Positions 27,248 through 35,417 of a DNA stretch of 64,000 bases are shown piece after piece (the stretch's first letter is position 1; each line of letters starts with the position of its first letter). The DNA is from Streptomyces sp. C10-9-1 (lineage in GTDB: Bacteria; Actinomycetota; Actinomycetes; Streptomycetales; Streptomycetaceae), in contig NZ_JANHKP010000014.1 of the NCBI RefSeq assembly GCF_024497955.1, forward strand, positions 171,616 to 235,615. The letters are read 5' to 3'. The notes beneath the pieces were generated by a model. That model saw nothing but the letters and a program-made list of their open reading frames with translations, searched no databases and was not told the DNA's origin. Both the position numbers and the translations under genes were made by a program.

Positions 27248-28741
27248 CTGACTGTCCACCAGCTCAACGAGCTCCTGCTCGTCTGCTCGCTCGTCCTGCT
27301 CGTCGCCGTCGTGGCAGTGCGGATCTCCTCGCGAAGCGGGCTCCCCAGCCTGCTGCTGTACCTCGGAATCGGCGTCGCCATGGGCCAGGACGGCCTGTTC
27401 GACCTGCAGTTCGACGACGCCGAGCTGACGCAGGTGATCGGCTATGCCGCGCTGGTGGTGATCCTGGCCGAAGGCGGCCTGGGCACGAAGTGGAAGGAGA
27501 TCAGGCCCGCACTGCCCGCGGCGGCCGCGCTGGCGACCGTCGGCATCGCGGTGAGCGTGGCCGTCACGGCCACAGCCGCCCACCTCCTCGTGGGCCTGGA
27601 GTGGAAGCAAGCCCTGATCATCGGCGCGGTGGTCTCCTCGACCGACGCGGCGGCCGTCTTCTCCGTCCTGCGGAAGGTGCCGCTGCCGTCCCGGGTGACC
27701 GGCGTCCTGGAGGCGGAGTCGGGCTTCAACGACGCCCCCGTCGTCATCCTCGTCGTCGCGTTCTCCACCTCGGGACCCGTCGACGCCTGGTACCTGCTCC
27801 TGGCGGAGATCGCCCTGGAACTCGCGATCGGCGCCGCGGTCGGCCTCACCACCGGATGGCTGGGGGCCTACGCGCTCCGCCGCGTCGCACTCCCCGCCTC
27901 CGGGCTCTACCCGATCGCCGTGATGGCCATCGCCGTGGTCGCCTACGCCGCCGGCGCCATGGTCCACGGCAGCGGCTTCCTGGCGGTCTACCTGGCGTCG
28001 GTGGTCCTGGGGAACTCCCGGCTCCCCCACGCCCCGGCCAACCGCGGCTTCGCCGAGGGCCTCGGCTGGATCGCCCAGATCGGGATGTTCGTCCTGCTCG
28101 GACTCCTCGTCACCCCGCACGAGCTGGTGGACGACTTCTGGCCGGCCGTCGTGGTGGGCCTGGTGCTCACCGTGGTGGCGCGGCCGCTGAGCGTGCTGGT
28201 GAGCCTGCTGCCGTTCCGGATGCCGTGGCAGGAGCAGGCCCTGATGTCCTGGGCCGGCCTGCGCGGCGCGGTCCCCATCATCCTGGCCACCATCCCCATG
28301 GTCTCCGGCGTCCCGGACAGCCACCGGATCTTCAACATCGTCTTCGTGCTGGTCGTCGTCTACACCCTGATCCAGGGGCCGACCCTGCCCTGGCTGGCGC
28401 GGGCCCTCCACCTCGGGGACCCGGCCGAGGCCGCGGACCTCGGCGTCGAGTCGGCGCCGCTGGAGCGGCTGCGGGGGCACCTGCTCTCGGTGTCGGTCCC
28501 CGAGAAGTCGAGGATGCACGGCGTCGAGGTGGGGGAGCTGCGGCTGCCGCCGGGGTCCGCGGTCACCCTCGTCGTACGCGACGGGGCGAGCTTCGTGCCC
28601 CTCCCCACGACAGCGCTGCGGCAGGGCGACGAGCTGCTGGTCGTGGCGACCGACCCGGTGCGGGACGAGGCCGAAAGGCGGCTGCGGGCGGTCTCGCAGG
28701 GCGGGAAGCTCGCCTACTGGCTGGGGACCGGCGGGCGCTAG
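27248..28741 (+). CDS. CPA1-type potassium/proton antiporter with C-terminal TrkA-C domain
   Basis: A 497-residue antiporter of the CvrA/NhaP2 type. Twelve to thirteen TM helices (residues about 5-395) include the ion-site helix ESGFNDAPVVILVV and the SWAGLRGAVPIILA motif. A cytoplasmic TrkA-C domain follows (about 410-485). The TM1 sequence LTVHQLNELLLVCSLVLLVA starts at CTG 27248, with GGGGAAGGA at 27232-27240, an excellent ribosome-binding site. The GTG at 27311 would delete most of TM1. I therefore propose a CTG start, which is rare. It is divergent from the penicillin acylase. Confidence 0.88.
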   Translation: MTVHQLNELLLVCSLVLLVAVVAVRISSRSGLPSLLLYLGIGVAMGQDGLFDLQFDDAELTQVIGYAALVVILAEGGLGTKWKEIRPALPAAAALATVGIAVSVAVTATAAHLLVGLEWKQALIIGAVVSSTDAAAVFSVLRKVPLPSRVTGVLEAESGFNDAPVVILVVAFSTSGPVDAWYLLLAEIALELAIGAAVGLTTGWLGAYALRRVALPASGLYPIAVMAIAVVAYAAGAMVHGSGFLAVYLASVVLGNSRLPHAPANRGFAEGLGWIAQIGMFVLLGLLVTPHELVDDFWPAVVVGLVLTVVARPLSVLVSLLPFRMPWQEQALMSWAGLRGAVPIILATIPMVSGVPDSHRIFNIVFVLVVVYTLIQGPTLPWLARALHLGDPAEAADLGVESAPLERLRGHLLSVSVPEKSRMHGVEVGELRLPPGSAVTLVVRDGASFVPLPTTALRQGDELLVVATDPVRDEAERRLRAVSQGGKLAYWLGTGGR

Positions 28742-29076
28742 CGGCCGGGTCCGCCCCAGGCCGCCCGCCTGACACGACACCCGGGGTCCCCGCAAGGCGA
28801 CCGAGAGTCACGGACCGGAGGCCGGTGCTGCGGAAATCACAGGACCGAGGGAGCCGATCTCCACCGTTTCCCAGGTGGACGCGGCGAGAACCCTGTACCC
28901 TGAAGGCACACTGATCGACCAACTCTGCCTGACGCAGAGCTGGCGCGACCGTATGGCGGCCGCGGAGTCCCCTCGCAGCGGGCCCCGGTATCTACCGCAG
29001 TTCCGCGCAAGAGGACAGCTCTCGGCACCTCCCGGCACCCCGGTGAGCGCTACCAGGCGGCAGAAAGGCTAGGGCC
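28742..29076. other. Gene-free region: leader of the MFS gene
   Basis: About 335 bases without a supportable gene. A Streptomyces-like -10 (TACCCT near 28896) suggests a promoter, and CTCTGC-CTGAC-GCAGAG around 28922-28938 forms a small stem, so the downstream MFS gene may have a long 5' leader. A 65-codon ORF here (28875-29072) shows no recognisable family and is not called. Confidence 0.35.
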
Positions 29077-30342
29077 GTGGCGTCCACGGTCGCCGACAAG
29101 CGCTCCGGCTACGGGCAACTCCTCCGCACTCCCGGAGCCTGGACGTTCCTCCTCCCCGGGTTCGCCGCCAGGCTGCCCTTCGCGATGCTGACCATCGGCA
29201 TCGTGCTGCTGGTCCAGGACACCACCGGCTCCTACGGCCAGGCCGGCGCCGTCGCCGCGGCCACCGGTGTGTCGATGGCCCTGTTCGCCCCCCAGAGCGG
29301 GAAGCTGGCCGACCGCTTCGGCCAGCGGGCCGTGCTCGTGCCCGGTGTGATCGTCCATGCCCTCGCCGGATCCGCCCTGGTGGCGCTCGCCCTGTCGGGC
29401 GCGCCCCTGTGGGCCCTGTTCGCGGCCGCCGTCCCCACGGGAGCATCGGTTCCCCAGGTGGGTCCGATGGTGCGCGCCCGCTGGGCCGCCCGCCTCCAGG
29501 GCTCCCCGCTGCTCCAGACCGCCGCGGCCTTCGAGTCCGTGACGGACGAGTTCACCTTCGTCGTCGGGCCGGTCCTGGCGACCGCCCTGTGCACGGGCGT
29601 CCACCCGGCCGCCGGGCTCGTCGCCGAGGCCGGCCTGACCCTCGTGGGCGGTCTGCTGTTCGCCGCCCGGCGCGGCACCCAGCCCGCCCACGGCCGCCCC
29701 GCCGACACGGGGCGCGGGCGGACCTCCGCCCTGTCGGTGCCGGGGGTACGCGTGCTCGCCGTCGCGTTCCTGGGCATCGGATCCGTCTTCGGCGGCATGC
29801 AGGTGTCCCTCACCGCCTTCAGCGAGGAGATCGGGCAGCCGGGCGTGAACGGCCTGCTCTACGGCCTGTTCGCCGCCGGGAACATGCTGGCGGGCGTCGC
29901 CATCGGCACCGTCGCGTGGAAGGTCGGGCCGCGCAGGCGCCTGCTCGTCGGCTACGCCCTGCTGACGGCCGCCGCCTCGCTGCTGTGGACGGCCCAGTCC
30001 GCGGCGCTGCTCGGAGCGCTCGGCCTGGTGGTCGGCCTCTGCATCGCGCCGACGCTGATCACCGGCTACACCCTGGTGGACTCGCTGGTCCCGGCGACGG
30101 CGCGCACCGAGGCCTTCACCTGGCTGACGGGGGCCGTGGCCCTCGGCCAGGCCGCCGGTGTGACCGTGGCCGGACGACTCGCCGACGGCTACGGGTCGAG
30201 CGCCGGGTTCGTCGTGCCGCTCGCCGGCACCGCTCTGGCGCTGGTGACCCTGATGGCGCTGCGCTCCCGGCTCTCGCCCTCGGCCGGCGGACGGGTCGCG
30301 GCACGTGGCATCGGTCACCGAGCCGCGGTGACGGTGGACTGA
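29077..30342 (+). CDS. MFS transporter
   Basis: A 421-residue, 12-TM major facilitator protein with the motif-A-like APQSGKLADRFGQRAVL between helices 2 and 3. The N-terminus MASTVADKRSGYGQLLRTPG is typical of an actinobacterial MFS group of unknown substrate. The start is GTG 29077. It has no adjacent regulator. fmdB follows 67 bases after the stop, but a CIRCE-like element in between suggests separate control. Confidence 0.88.
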   Translation: MASTVADKRSGYGQLLRTPGAWTFLLPGFAARLPFAMLTIGIVLLVQDTTGSYGQAGAVAAATGVSMALFAPQSGKLADRFGQRAVLVPGVIVHALAGSALVALALSGAPLWALFAAAVPTGASVPQVGPMVRARWAARLQGSPLLQTAAAFESVTDEFTFVVGPVLATALCTGVHPAAGLVAEAGLTLVGGLLFAARRGTQPAHGRPADTGRGRTSALSVPGVRVLAVAFLGIGSVFGGMQVSLTAFSEEIGQPGVNGLLYGLFAAGNMLAGVAIGTVAWKVGPRRRLLVGYALLTAAASLLWTAQSAALLGALGLVVGLCIAPTLITGYTLVDSLVPATARTEAFTWLTGAVALGQAAGVTVAGRLADGYGSSAGFVVPLAGTALALVTLMALRSRLSPSAGGRVAARGIGHRAAVTVD

Positions 30343-30372
30343 TTCCACGGAATACGTCACTATGGACCGTCG

Positions 30373-30399
30373 TTAGCACTCATCGAGTGAGAGTGCCAG
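30373..30399. promoter_or_regulatory. CIRCE-like (HrcA) operator
   Basis: TTAGCACTC - nine bases - GAGTGCCAG. The left arm and the 9-bp spacing match the CIRCE consensus TTAGCACTC-N9-GAGTGCTAA exactly, and the right arm differs at two bases. It ends 10 bases upstream of the fmdB GTG start, overlapping the probable transcription start, the normal position for HrcA repression. Confidence 0.65.
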
Positions 30400-30409
30400 G
30401 AGGAAGACA

Positions 30410-30718
30410 GTGCCGACCTACCAGTACCAGTGCACCGAATGCGGCGAGGGCCTCGAGGCGGTGCAGAAGTTCACCGACGACGCCCTGACCGTGTGCCCGA
30501 GCTGCGACGGACGTCTCAAGAAGGTGTTCTCCGCGGTCGGTATCGTCTTCAAGGGCTCCGGCTTCTACCGCAACGACAGCCGCGGCGCCTCGTCGAGCAG
30601 CTCCCCCGCTGCGTCGAAGCCCGCCGAGAGCAAGACGCCGGAGACCAAGGCGTCCACGCCGGCTCCCGCCGCCTCCGCCTCCTCCGGGAGCACCAGCTCC
30701 GCAGGCTCCGCCGCCTGA
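30410..30718 (+). CDS. FmdB family zinc-ribbon protein
   Basis: A 102-residue small protein. The first 60 residues form a zinc ribbon: MPTYQYQCTECGEGLE with Cys-x2-Cys, then CPSCDGRLKKVFSAVGIVFKGSGFY, the FmdB/CxxC_CXXC_SSSS signature. The tail is a Ser/Ala/Pro-rich disordered region. The start is GTG 30410 with AGGAGG upstream. The function is unknown; the family name comes from a putative regulator of formamidase genes. The CIRCE-like element suggests heat-shock control. Confidence 0.92.
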   Translation: MPTYQYQCTECGEGLEAVQKFTDDALTVCPSCDGRLKKVFSAVGIVFKGSGFYRNDSRGASSSSSPAASKPAESKTPETKASTPAPAASASSGSTSSAGSAA

Positions 30719-30891
30719 CCGACCGCGCCGCCCACCAGGCGCCGGACGCCGAGGGGCCGCGGCCGAGCTGCGGGCCTCGCCGCGGTCCGGCGTACCGCGG
30801 CCCATGTCGGCACCGGCACTCCACACCCCGTCGCGGCCCCGGTCCACGGCGGGGCTCGCCGTTTCCGGACCGCCGGATACTGTGACCTGCC

Positions 30892-31761
30892 ATGGCGACC
30901 AACGCGAACGCAGACACCGGCCACCGCTCCCCCGGCGCGGAGATCGGGGTGATCGGCGGCTCGGGCTTCTACTCCTTCCTGGACGACGTGACGGAGGTGC
31001 GGGTCGACACCCCCTACGGGCCTCCGAGCGACTCCCTCTTCCTCGGGGAGATCGGCGGCAGGAGGGTGGCGTTCCTGCCGCGCCACGGGCGCGGCCACCA
31101 TCTGCCGCCCCACCGCATCAACTACCGCGCCAACCTGTGGGCGCTGCGCTCCGTGGGAGTGCGGCAGGTACTCGGGCCGTGTGCGGTGGGCGGCCTGCGC
31201 CCCGAGTACGGCCCGGGCACGCTGCTGGTGCCCGACCAGTTCGTCGACCGCACGAAGTCGCGGGCGCAGACCTACTTCGACGGACTGCCCCTGCCGTCGG
31301 GGGAGCTGCCGAACGTCGTCCACGTCTCGCCCGCCGACCCCTACTGCCCGAGGGGCCGCAAGGCCGCTCTGGCGGCGGCCCGCGGACGGCTGTGGGAACC
31401 CGTGGACGGCGGAACCCTCGTCGTGGTGGAGGGACCCCGCTTCTCCACCCGCGCGGAGTCCCGCTGGCACGCGGCGATGGGCTGGTCGGTGGTCGGCATG
31501 ACCGGGCACCCCGAGGCTGTGCTCGCCCGTGAACTGGAACTCTGCTACACGTCGCTGACGCTGGTCACGGACCTGGACGCGGGGGCCGAGGCGGGCGAGG
31601 GAGTCTCCCACGAGGAGGTGCTCAAGGTGTTCGCCTCGAACGTGGACCGGCTGCGCGACGTTCTGTTCGACGCCGTGGGCGAGCTCCCGGCGAACGAGGA
31701 GCGCGACTGCCTCTGCCGCAACGCCCTGGCGGGTATGGACCCGGGGTTCGTCCTGCCGTAG
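30892..31761 (+). CDS. S-methyl-5'-thioadenosine/thioinosine phosphorylase (PNP family)
   Basis: A 289-residue purine nucleoside phosphorylase-family enzyme of methylthioadenosine salvage. Visible motifs are EIGVIGGSGFYSF (phosphate loop), PRHGRGHHLPPHRINYRANL, VEGPRFSTRAES and GMTGHPEAVLARELELCY. The last segment resembles the MTG-PEA form that I associate with methylthioinosine phosphorylases, whereas MTA-specific enzymes often carry MT-x-PE without this Gly. The base specificity is therefore uncertain. Confidence 0.88.
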   Translation: MATNANADTGHRSPGAEIGVIGGSGFYSFLDDVTEVRVDTPYGPPSDSLFLGEIGGRRVAFLPRHGRGHHLPPHRINYRANLWALRSVGVRQVLGPCAVGGLRPEYGPGTLLVPDQFVDRTKSRAQTYFDGLPLPSGELPNVVHVSPADPYCPRGRKAALAAARGRLWEPVDGGTLVVVEGPRFSTRAESRWHAAMGWSVVGMTGHPEAVLARELELCYTSLTLVTDLDAGAEAGEGVSHEEVLKVFASNVDRLRDVLFDAVGELPANEERDCLCRNALAGMDPGFVLP

Positions 31762-31782
31762 TCGCCCGCGGCGGTGACCGGG

Positions 31783-31809
31783 TTGTCCACAGTCCGGTGG
31801 GTGTCCACA
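31783..31809 (+). promoter_or_regulatory. Pair of DnaA-box sequences
   Basis: TTGTCCACA (31783-31791) matches the Streptomyces DnaA box exactly, and GTGTCCACA (31801-31809) differs at one position. They are in the same orientation, 18 bp apart start to start, in the gap between the phosphorylase and the CpaB-like gene. Confidence 0.5.
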
Positions 31810-31900
31810 GGGCCCGGCGGATCCGGCCGGAGAGCGGGATCGTGGGTGCAACAGGACACGGGCAGCGGGCCCGGTCCGGCGCTCACGAAGGCGGTCCGCC

Positions 31901-32752
31901 ATGGCGTTCCCCGTCCACCCCCGTCACAGCTCCGCCCCTCCGCACGGTGCCTCCGAGCCGGTTCCCCGCGACGGGGGCAGCGGCTCGGGAGCCCTCGCGG
32001 CCTCCGGCCGCGGGCGGCCCGTGCCGGCTCCGCCGCCCTCCCCGCCCGGGCGGTCCGCCCGCCCCGGGGGCCGGGCGGCCGAGGATCGGGGCCCGTCCGG
32101 GCCCCCGGGCCCGACCGGGGCGACCGCTGCGGCACGGCAGGTTCCGGTCGGTGCTCCGCACCGGTCGGCGGTCGCGGAGCAGAGGGAAGCAGTTCCGCCG
32201 GCCGGCTGCGGACCGCACGCCACGACCGTGCCCCGCCCCGGCGGCGTACCGCCGTTCCCACCCGTACACGTCCGTGCAGGTGCGCGGCGGCTGCGCAGGG
32301 CGGTGGGCAGGCAGCGCAGGGCCGCCGCGGCCGGCCTCGCCGTCACGGCCGCTGCGCTGGCGGCCTCCGCAGTGGGGCGGGCGGACGATCCGGGTGGGCG
32401 GCTCGCCCGGGACGTCCCCGCCGCGGCGGCACTGGCCGCGGCACCCGCCGAGGAGCGGAAGCCGGGCGGGGAGCTCGTCTCCGCACCGGTCAGGATCGCC
32501 GACGCGGCGGCGGTGAGGCTGCTGCGCCCCGGTGATCTCGTCGACGTGATCGCCGCCCCCGCCTCCGCGGACGGCCCGGACGCGACGGCCGAGGTCGTCG
32601 CCTCGTGCGTGCGGGTGGACCGGGTGCCCGCACTCGCGGGCGAAGGCCCCTCCGACGGGGGCGCGCTGGTGGTCCTGTCCGTATCCAGGAAGGTCGCGCA
32701 GGCCCTCGCGGGCGCCGGGGCCTCCGCGCCACTGGTGGTGGCGGTGTGCTGA
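31901..32752 (+). CDS. Putative RcpC/CpaB (SAF)-domain protein
   Basis: A 283-residue protein. Residues 1-130 are Pro/Ser/Arg-rich and probably disordered. A TM or signal-anchor helix follows at about 143-163 (AAAAGLAVTAAALAASAVG). The C-terminal domain resembles RcpC/CpaB: GELVSAPVRIADAAAVRLLR, PGDLVDVIAAP, VSRKVAQALAGAGA. CpaB proteins take part in Flp-type pilus assembly; no other pilus genes are nearby, so the role here is open. The ATG at 31901 has only a modest Shine-Dalgarno sequence, and shorter starts are possible. Confidence 0.7.
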   Translation: MAFPVHPRHSSAPPHGASEPVPRDGGSGSGALAASGRGRPVPAPPPSPPGRSARPGGRAAEDRGPSGPPGPTGATAAARQVPVGAPHRSAVAEQREAVPPAGCGPHATTVPRPGGVPPFPPVHVRAGARRLRRAVGRQRRAAAAGLAVTAAALAASAVGRADDPGGRLARDVPAAAALAAAPAEERKPGGELVSAPVRIADAAAVRLLRPGDLVDVIAAPASADGPDATAEVVASCVRVDRVPALAGEGPSDGGALVVLSVSRKVAQALAGAGASAPLVVAVC

Positions 32753-32890
32753 CGGAGTGCAGGCGGAATCCTCGCACTGACGTATCGTCAGGTCACACGA
32801 TCGCATGGGCTGATTGGACAGGGAGGGCCGGGGCTGCCGTAGGTTTCCCCCCGGTCCCCCTCCAACGCACTTGTGAAATGAGGCTCATTC

Positions 32891-33379
32891 GTGAGCGAGA
32901 GCAAGCCGAGTCTGCTCGCAGGCTTCAAGGCCTTCCTGATGCGCGGCAACGTGATCGACCTCGCCGTCGCCGTCGTGATCGGTGCGGCCTTCACCAACAT
33001 CGTGAACGCCGTGGTGAAGGGCGTGATCAATCCGCTCGTCGGAGCGTTCGGCACCCAGGACCTCGACTCCTACACCTCGTGCATCAAGGGGACCTGCGAG
33101 GTCGTCGACGGCGAGGTGGACGGCATCGAGATCGCCTGGGGCTCGGTCATCGGCGCCTCGCTCCAGTTCCTGATCACCGCAGCGGTCGTCTACTTCCTGA
33201 TGGTCCTGCCGATGGCCAAGTACCTGGCCCGCCGCGAGGCGCAGCGCAAGGCGAAGGCCGGCACCCAGGAGGTCATCGAGGTCTCGGAGCTGGAGGTGCT
33301 CAAGGAGATCAGGGACGCGCTGGTCGCGCAGCGCTCCGGCGGGCCGTCCGGGCCCGGCGCCGGCGAGAACCGGGGCTGA
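32891..33379 (+). CDS. mscL: Large-conductance mechanosensitive channel MscL
   Basis: A 162-residue homopentameric safety valve that opens under membrane tension. It has the conserved N-terminus GFKAFLMRGNVIDLAVAVVI leading into TM1 (GAAFTNIVNAVVKGVINPLV), a periplasmic loop with two cysteines (TSCIKGTCEVV), TM2 (LQFLITAAVVYFLMVLPM) and the charged C-terminal helix bundle. The loop cysteines are unusual for the family. GTG 32891 is the start. Confidence 0.95.
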   Translation: MSESKPSLLAGFKAFLMRGNVIDLAVAVVIGAAFTNIVNAVVKGVINPLVGAFGTQDLDSYTSCIKGTCEVVDGEVDGIEIAWGSVIGASLQFLITAAVVYFLMVLPMAKYLARREAQRKAKAGTQEVIEVSELEVLKEIRDALVAQRSGGPSGPGAGENRG

Positions 33380-33434
33380 CGCCCGCCCGGTGCACGAGGT
33401 CCCTGCCCGGTCCCGAGAGCCGGGCGGGGGCGCC

Positions 33435-33635
33435 TCACATGTGGTGCGGCGGCTTCTCGTCCAGGAAACGCGCCAGTTCCCCGGCGCTGCCACCCCCGGC
33501 AGGAGGCCGCTCGCCCCACCCTCGGTCCGTATCGTCCGCCGACTGCTGGTCGAGCGGATCGTCGAAGACAAGCGCGGGATTCTGGGGACCGGGCTGCTTC
33601 GAAACTCGCGATCCGGGGGCGGGGGCGGTGCTCAT
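33435..33635 (-). CDS. Small conserved hypothetical protein
   Basis: A 66-residue protein, MSTAPAPGSRVSKQPG and onwards, rich in Pro and Asp with the segment FDDPLDQQSADDTDRGWGER and a C-terminus LARFLDEKPPHH. I recall a similar short DDTDRGWGERP-containing protein in many Streptomyces, but its function is unknown. GGAGAG lies immediately upstream of ATG 33635, and the coding bias supports this frame. It probably has no domain beyond a short helix. Confidence 0.65.
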   Translation of the reverse strand: MSTAPAPGSRVSKQPGPQNPALVFDDPLDQQSADDTDRGWGERPPAGGGSAGELARFLDEKPPHHM

Positions 33636-34046
33636 CTCTCCAGGGTACGGCGGATCGGGCACGCGGGACCGGCCGGTGCACGGTCGGATCGGCCACACAG
33701 CGGGAGCCGTGGGCGAAGCTCGGCCGACGCGCAACCCGGCGCCCGGCTCCGTGCCCGCACCGGGGCACCGCCGGCGCCTCGCGCCGTACCGGCTCGACAG
33801 GCCCTGGCGGGCGCCTTGGAGGTGGCGTGCCCCTCGGGGGCGGGGCTCGGAGCGGCACCGGCATCGGGCCCTCCGTCACGGCACTCCCGCGACCGCGGGC
33901 CCTGCCCTGCGGGCCGGCCGGGCCACGGGCTCTTCCCCCGCCCTCCCCGGCCGCGGGTGCGCCACCGTCACCCCGCCCGAGGCGCCGGGCGGCGCGCGGG
34001 TCCGGACGAGCCGGGTGTGTCAGGCGCGTCAACTACCGTGGGGGTC
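33636..34046. other. Gene-free region
   Basis: About 410 bases between the divergent small hypothetical gene and the P1 peptidase. Uninterrupted frames exist here, but none shows a recognisable protein or consistent codon pattern. The promoters of both genes are expected in it, but no confident -35/-10 pair was found. Confidence 0.3.
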
Positions 34047-35141
34047 ATGGGTGTCGACGACGGTTCCGTTCCGGTCTCCGCTCCGCACGGCGGTACGCGG
34101 AAGGAGGCGGTGCGAGGACTGACCGCGGTGCGCGGGCTGAGGGTCGGCCATGCCCGGGTCGGCGGTCGGGGTGCTCTCAGCGGCACCACGGTCGTCCTCG
34201 CCCCCGAGGGCGGCGCGGTCGCCGCCGTGGACGTCCGCGGCGGCGGACCGGGCACACGCGAGACGGACGCTCTGGACCCGCGCAATCTGGTGCAGCGCGT
34301 GGAGGCGGTCGTCCTGACGGGCGGCAGTGCCTACGGCCTGGAGTCGGCCGCCGGGGTGATGGCCTGGCTGGAGGAGCACGGGCGCGGCGTGCGGGTCGGC
34401 CCGGACCCCTCCCAGGTCGTCCCCGTCGTGCCGGCTGCCTGCGTGTTCGACCTGGGCCGCGGGGGCGACTGGCGCGCCAGGCCCACGCCCGCCACGGGCC
34501 GCGAGGCGGTGGAAGCGGCTGCGCGCAGCGCCGAGTGCGCTCCCGTGGCGGAGGGCGCGGTCGGGGCGGGCACGGGCGCGGTGGCGGGCTCCCTCAAGGG
34601 CGGCGTCGGCACCGCCTCGCGAGTCCTCGACTCGGGCGTCACGGTGGCCGCGCTGGTGGTGGCCAACGCGGTGGGCTCGGTAGTCGATCCGCGGACGGGC
34701 GCGCTGTACGGCGACTACGTCCTGGACGGGCCCGTGATTCCCCCGGCGGCGGTGCACGCGGCGGCCCGGGAGAAGCTGGCCGAGGCGGAGGCGCGGCAAG
34801 TCGCCCCGCCCCTGAACACCACCCTGGCCGTCGTCGCCACCGACGCCGAGCTGACGCGGGCCCAGGCGCACAAGCTCGCCGGCACCTCGCACGACGGCAT
34901 CGCCCGGGCGGTGCGCCCCGTGCACCTGCTGCACGACGGCGACACCGTGTTCGCCCTGGCCACGGGTGACAGGCCGCTGGACCGGACCGACCCGCTGGCC
35001 CTGAACGGCGTCCTTGCCGCGGGCGCGGACACCGTGACGGAGGCCATCGTCCGCGCGGTGCGGGCCGCGGAGACCGTGGACGGGCCGGGGGGCTGGTTCC
35101 CCTCGTACACCGAGCTGTACGGGTCGCCGGGCGGCGGATGA
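34047..35141 (+). CDS. P1 family peptidase (DmpA/NylC-type Ntn hydrolase)
   Basis: A 364-residue self-processing hydrolase of the S58/NylC superfamily. The N-terminal part has GLTAVRGLRVGHA and VLTGGSAYGLESAAGVMAWLE, with KGGVGTASRVLDSG in the middle. PLNTTLAVVATDAEL puts the expected autocleavage between Asn257 and Thr258, as in 6-aminohexanoate oligomer hydrolase NylC, whose mature nucleophile is Thr. ATG 34047 (MGVDDGS) follows GGGGG. The biological substrate is unknown, probably a small amide or peptide. Confidence 0.87.
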   Translation: MGVDDGSVPVSAPHGGTRKEAVRGLTAVRGLRVGHARVGGRGALSGTTVVLAPEGGAVAAVDVRGGGPGTRETDALDPRNLVQRVEAVVLTGGSAYGLESAAGVMAWLEEHGRGVRVGPDPSQVVPVVPAACVFDLGRGGDWRARPTPATGREAVEAAARSAECAPVAEGAVGAGTGAVAGSLKGGVGTASRVLDSGVTVAALVVANAVGSVVDPRTGALYGDYVLDGPVIPPAAVHAAAREKLAEAEARQVAPPLNTTLAVVATDAELTRAQAHKLAGTSHDGIARAVRPVHLLHDGDTVFALATGDRPLDRTDPLALNGVLAAGADTVTEAIVRAVRAAETVDGPGGWFPSYTELYGSPGGG

Positions 35142-35417
35142 CGGTTCCCGGCCGGCCGCCCTCCGGCGGCCCCGGTCGGGGGCGGCGCACGGCCCGGCGC
35201 GCTCCCGTCCGCCGGGGGCCCGGGGCCCGTCGGCCGCCCCGGACGGCCGAGCGGCGCGACCGGCGGGCGGGGGGCGGTCGCGGCTGAGCGGGGCGTGCGG
35301 CAGCGGGCCCGGGGCACTCGGCGGGCAAAGCCCGGGAACTCACCACCACCCGCCCGTCGTTTTACCCGAACCTTGACCGCGCTGTCCGACCCAAGCGCTA
35401 CGTTTAGCAACCAGCAA

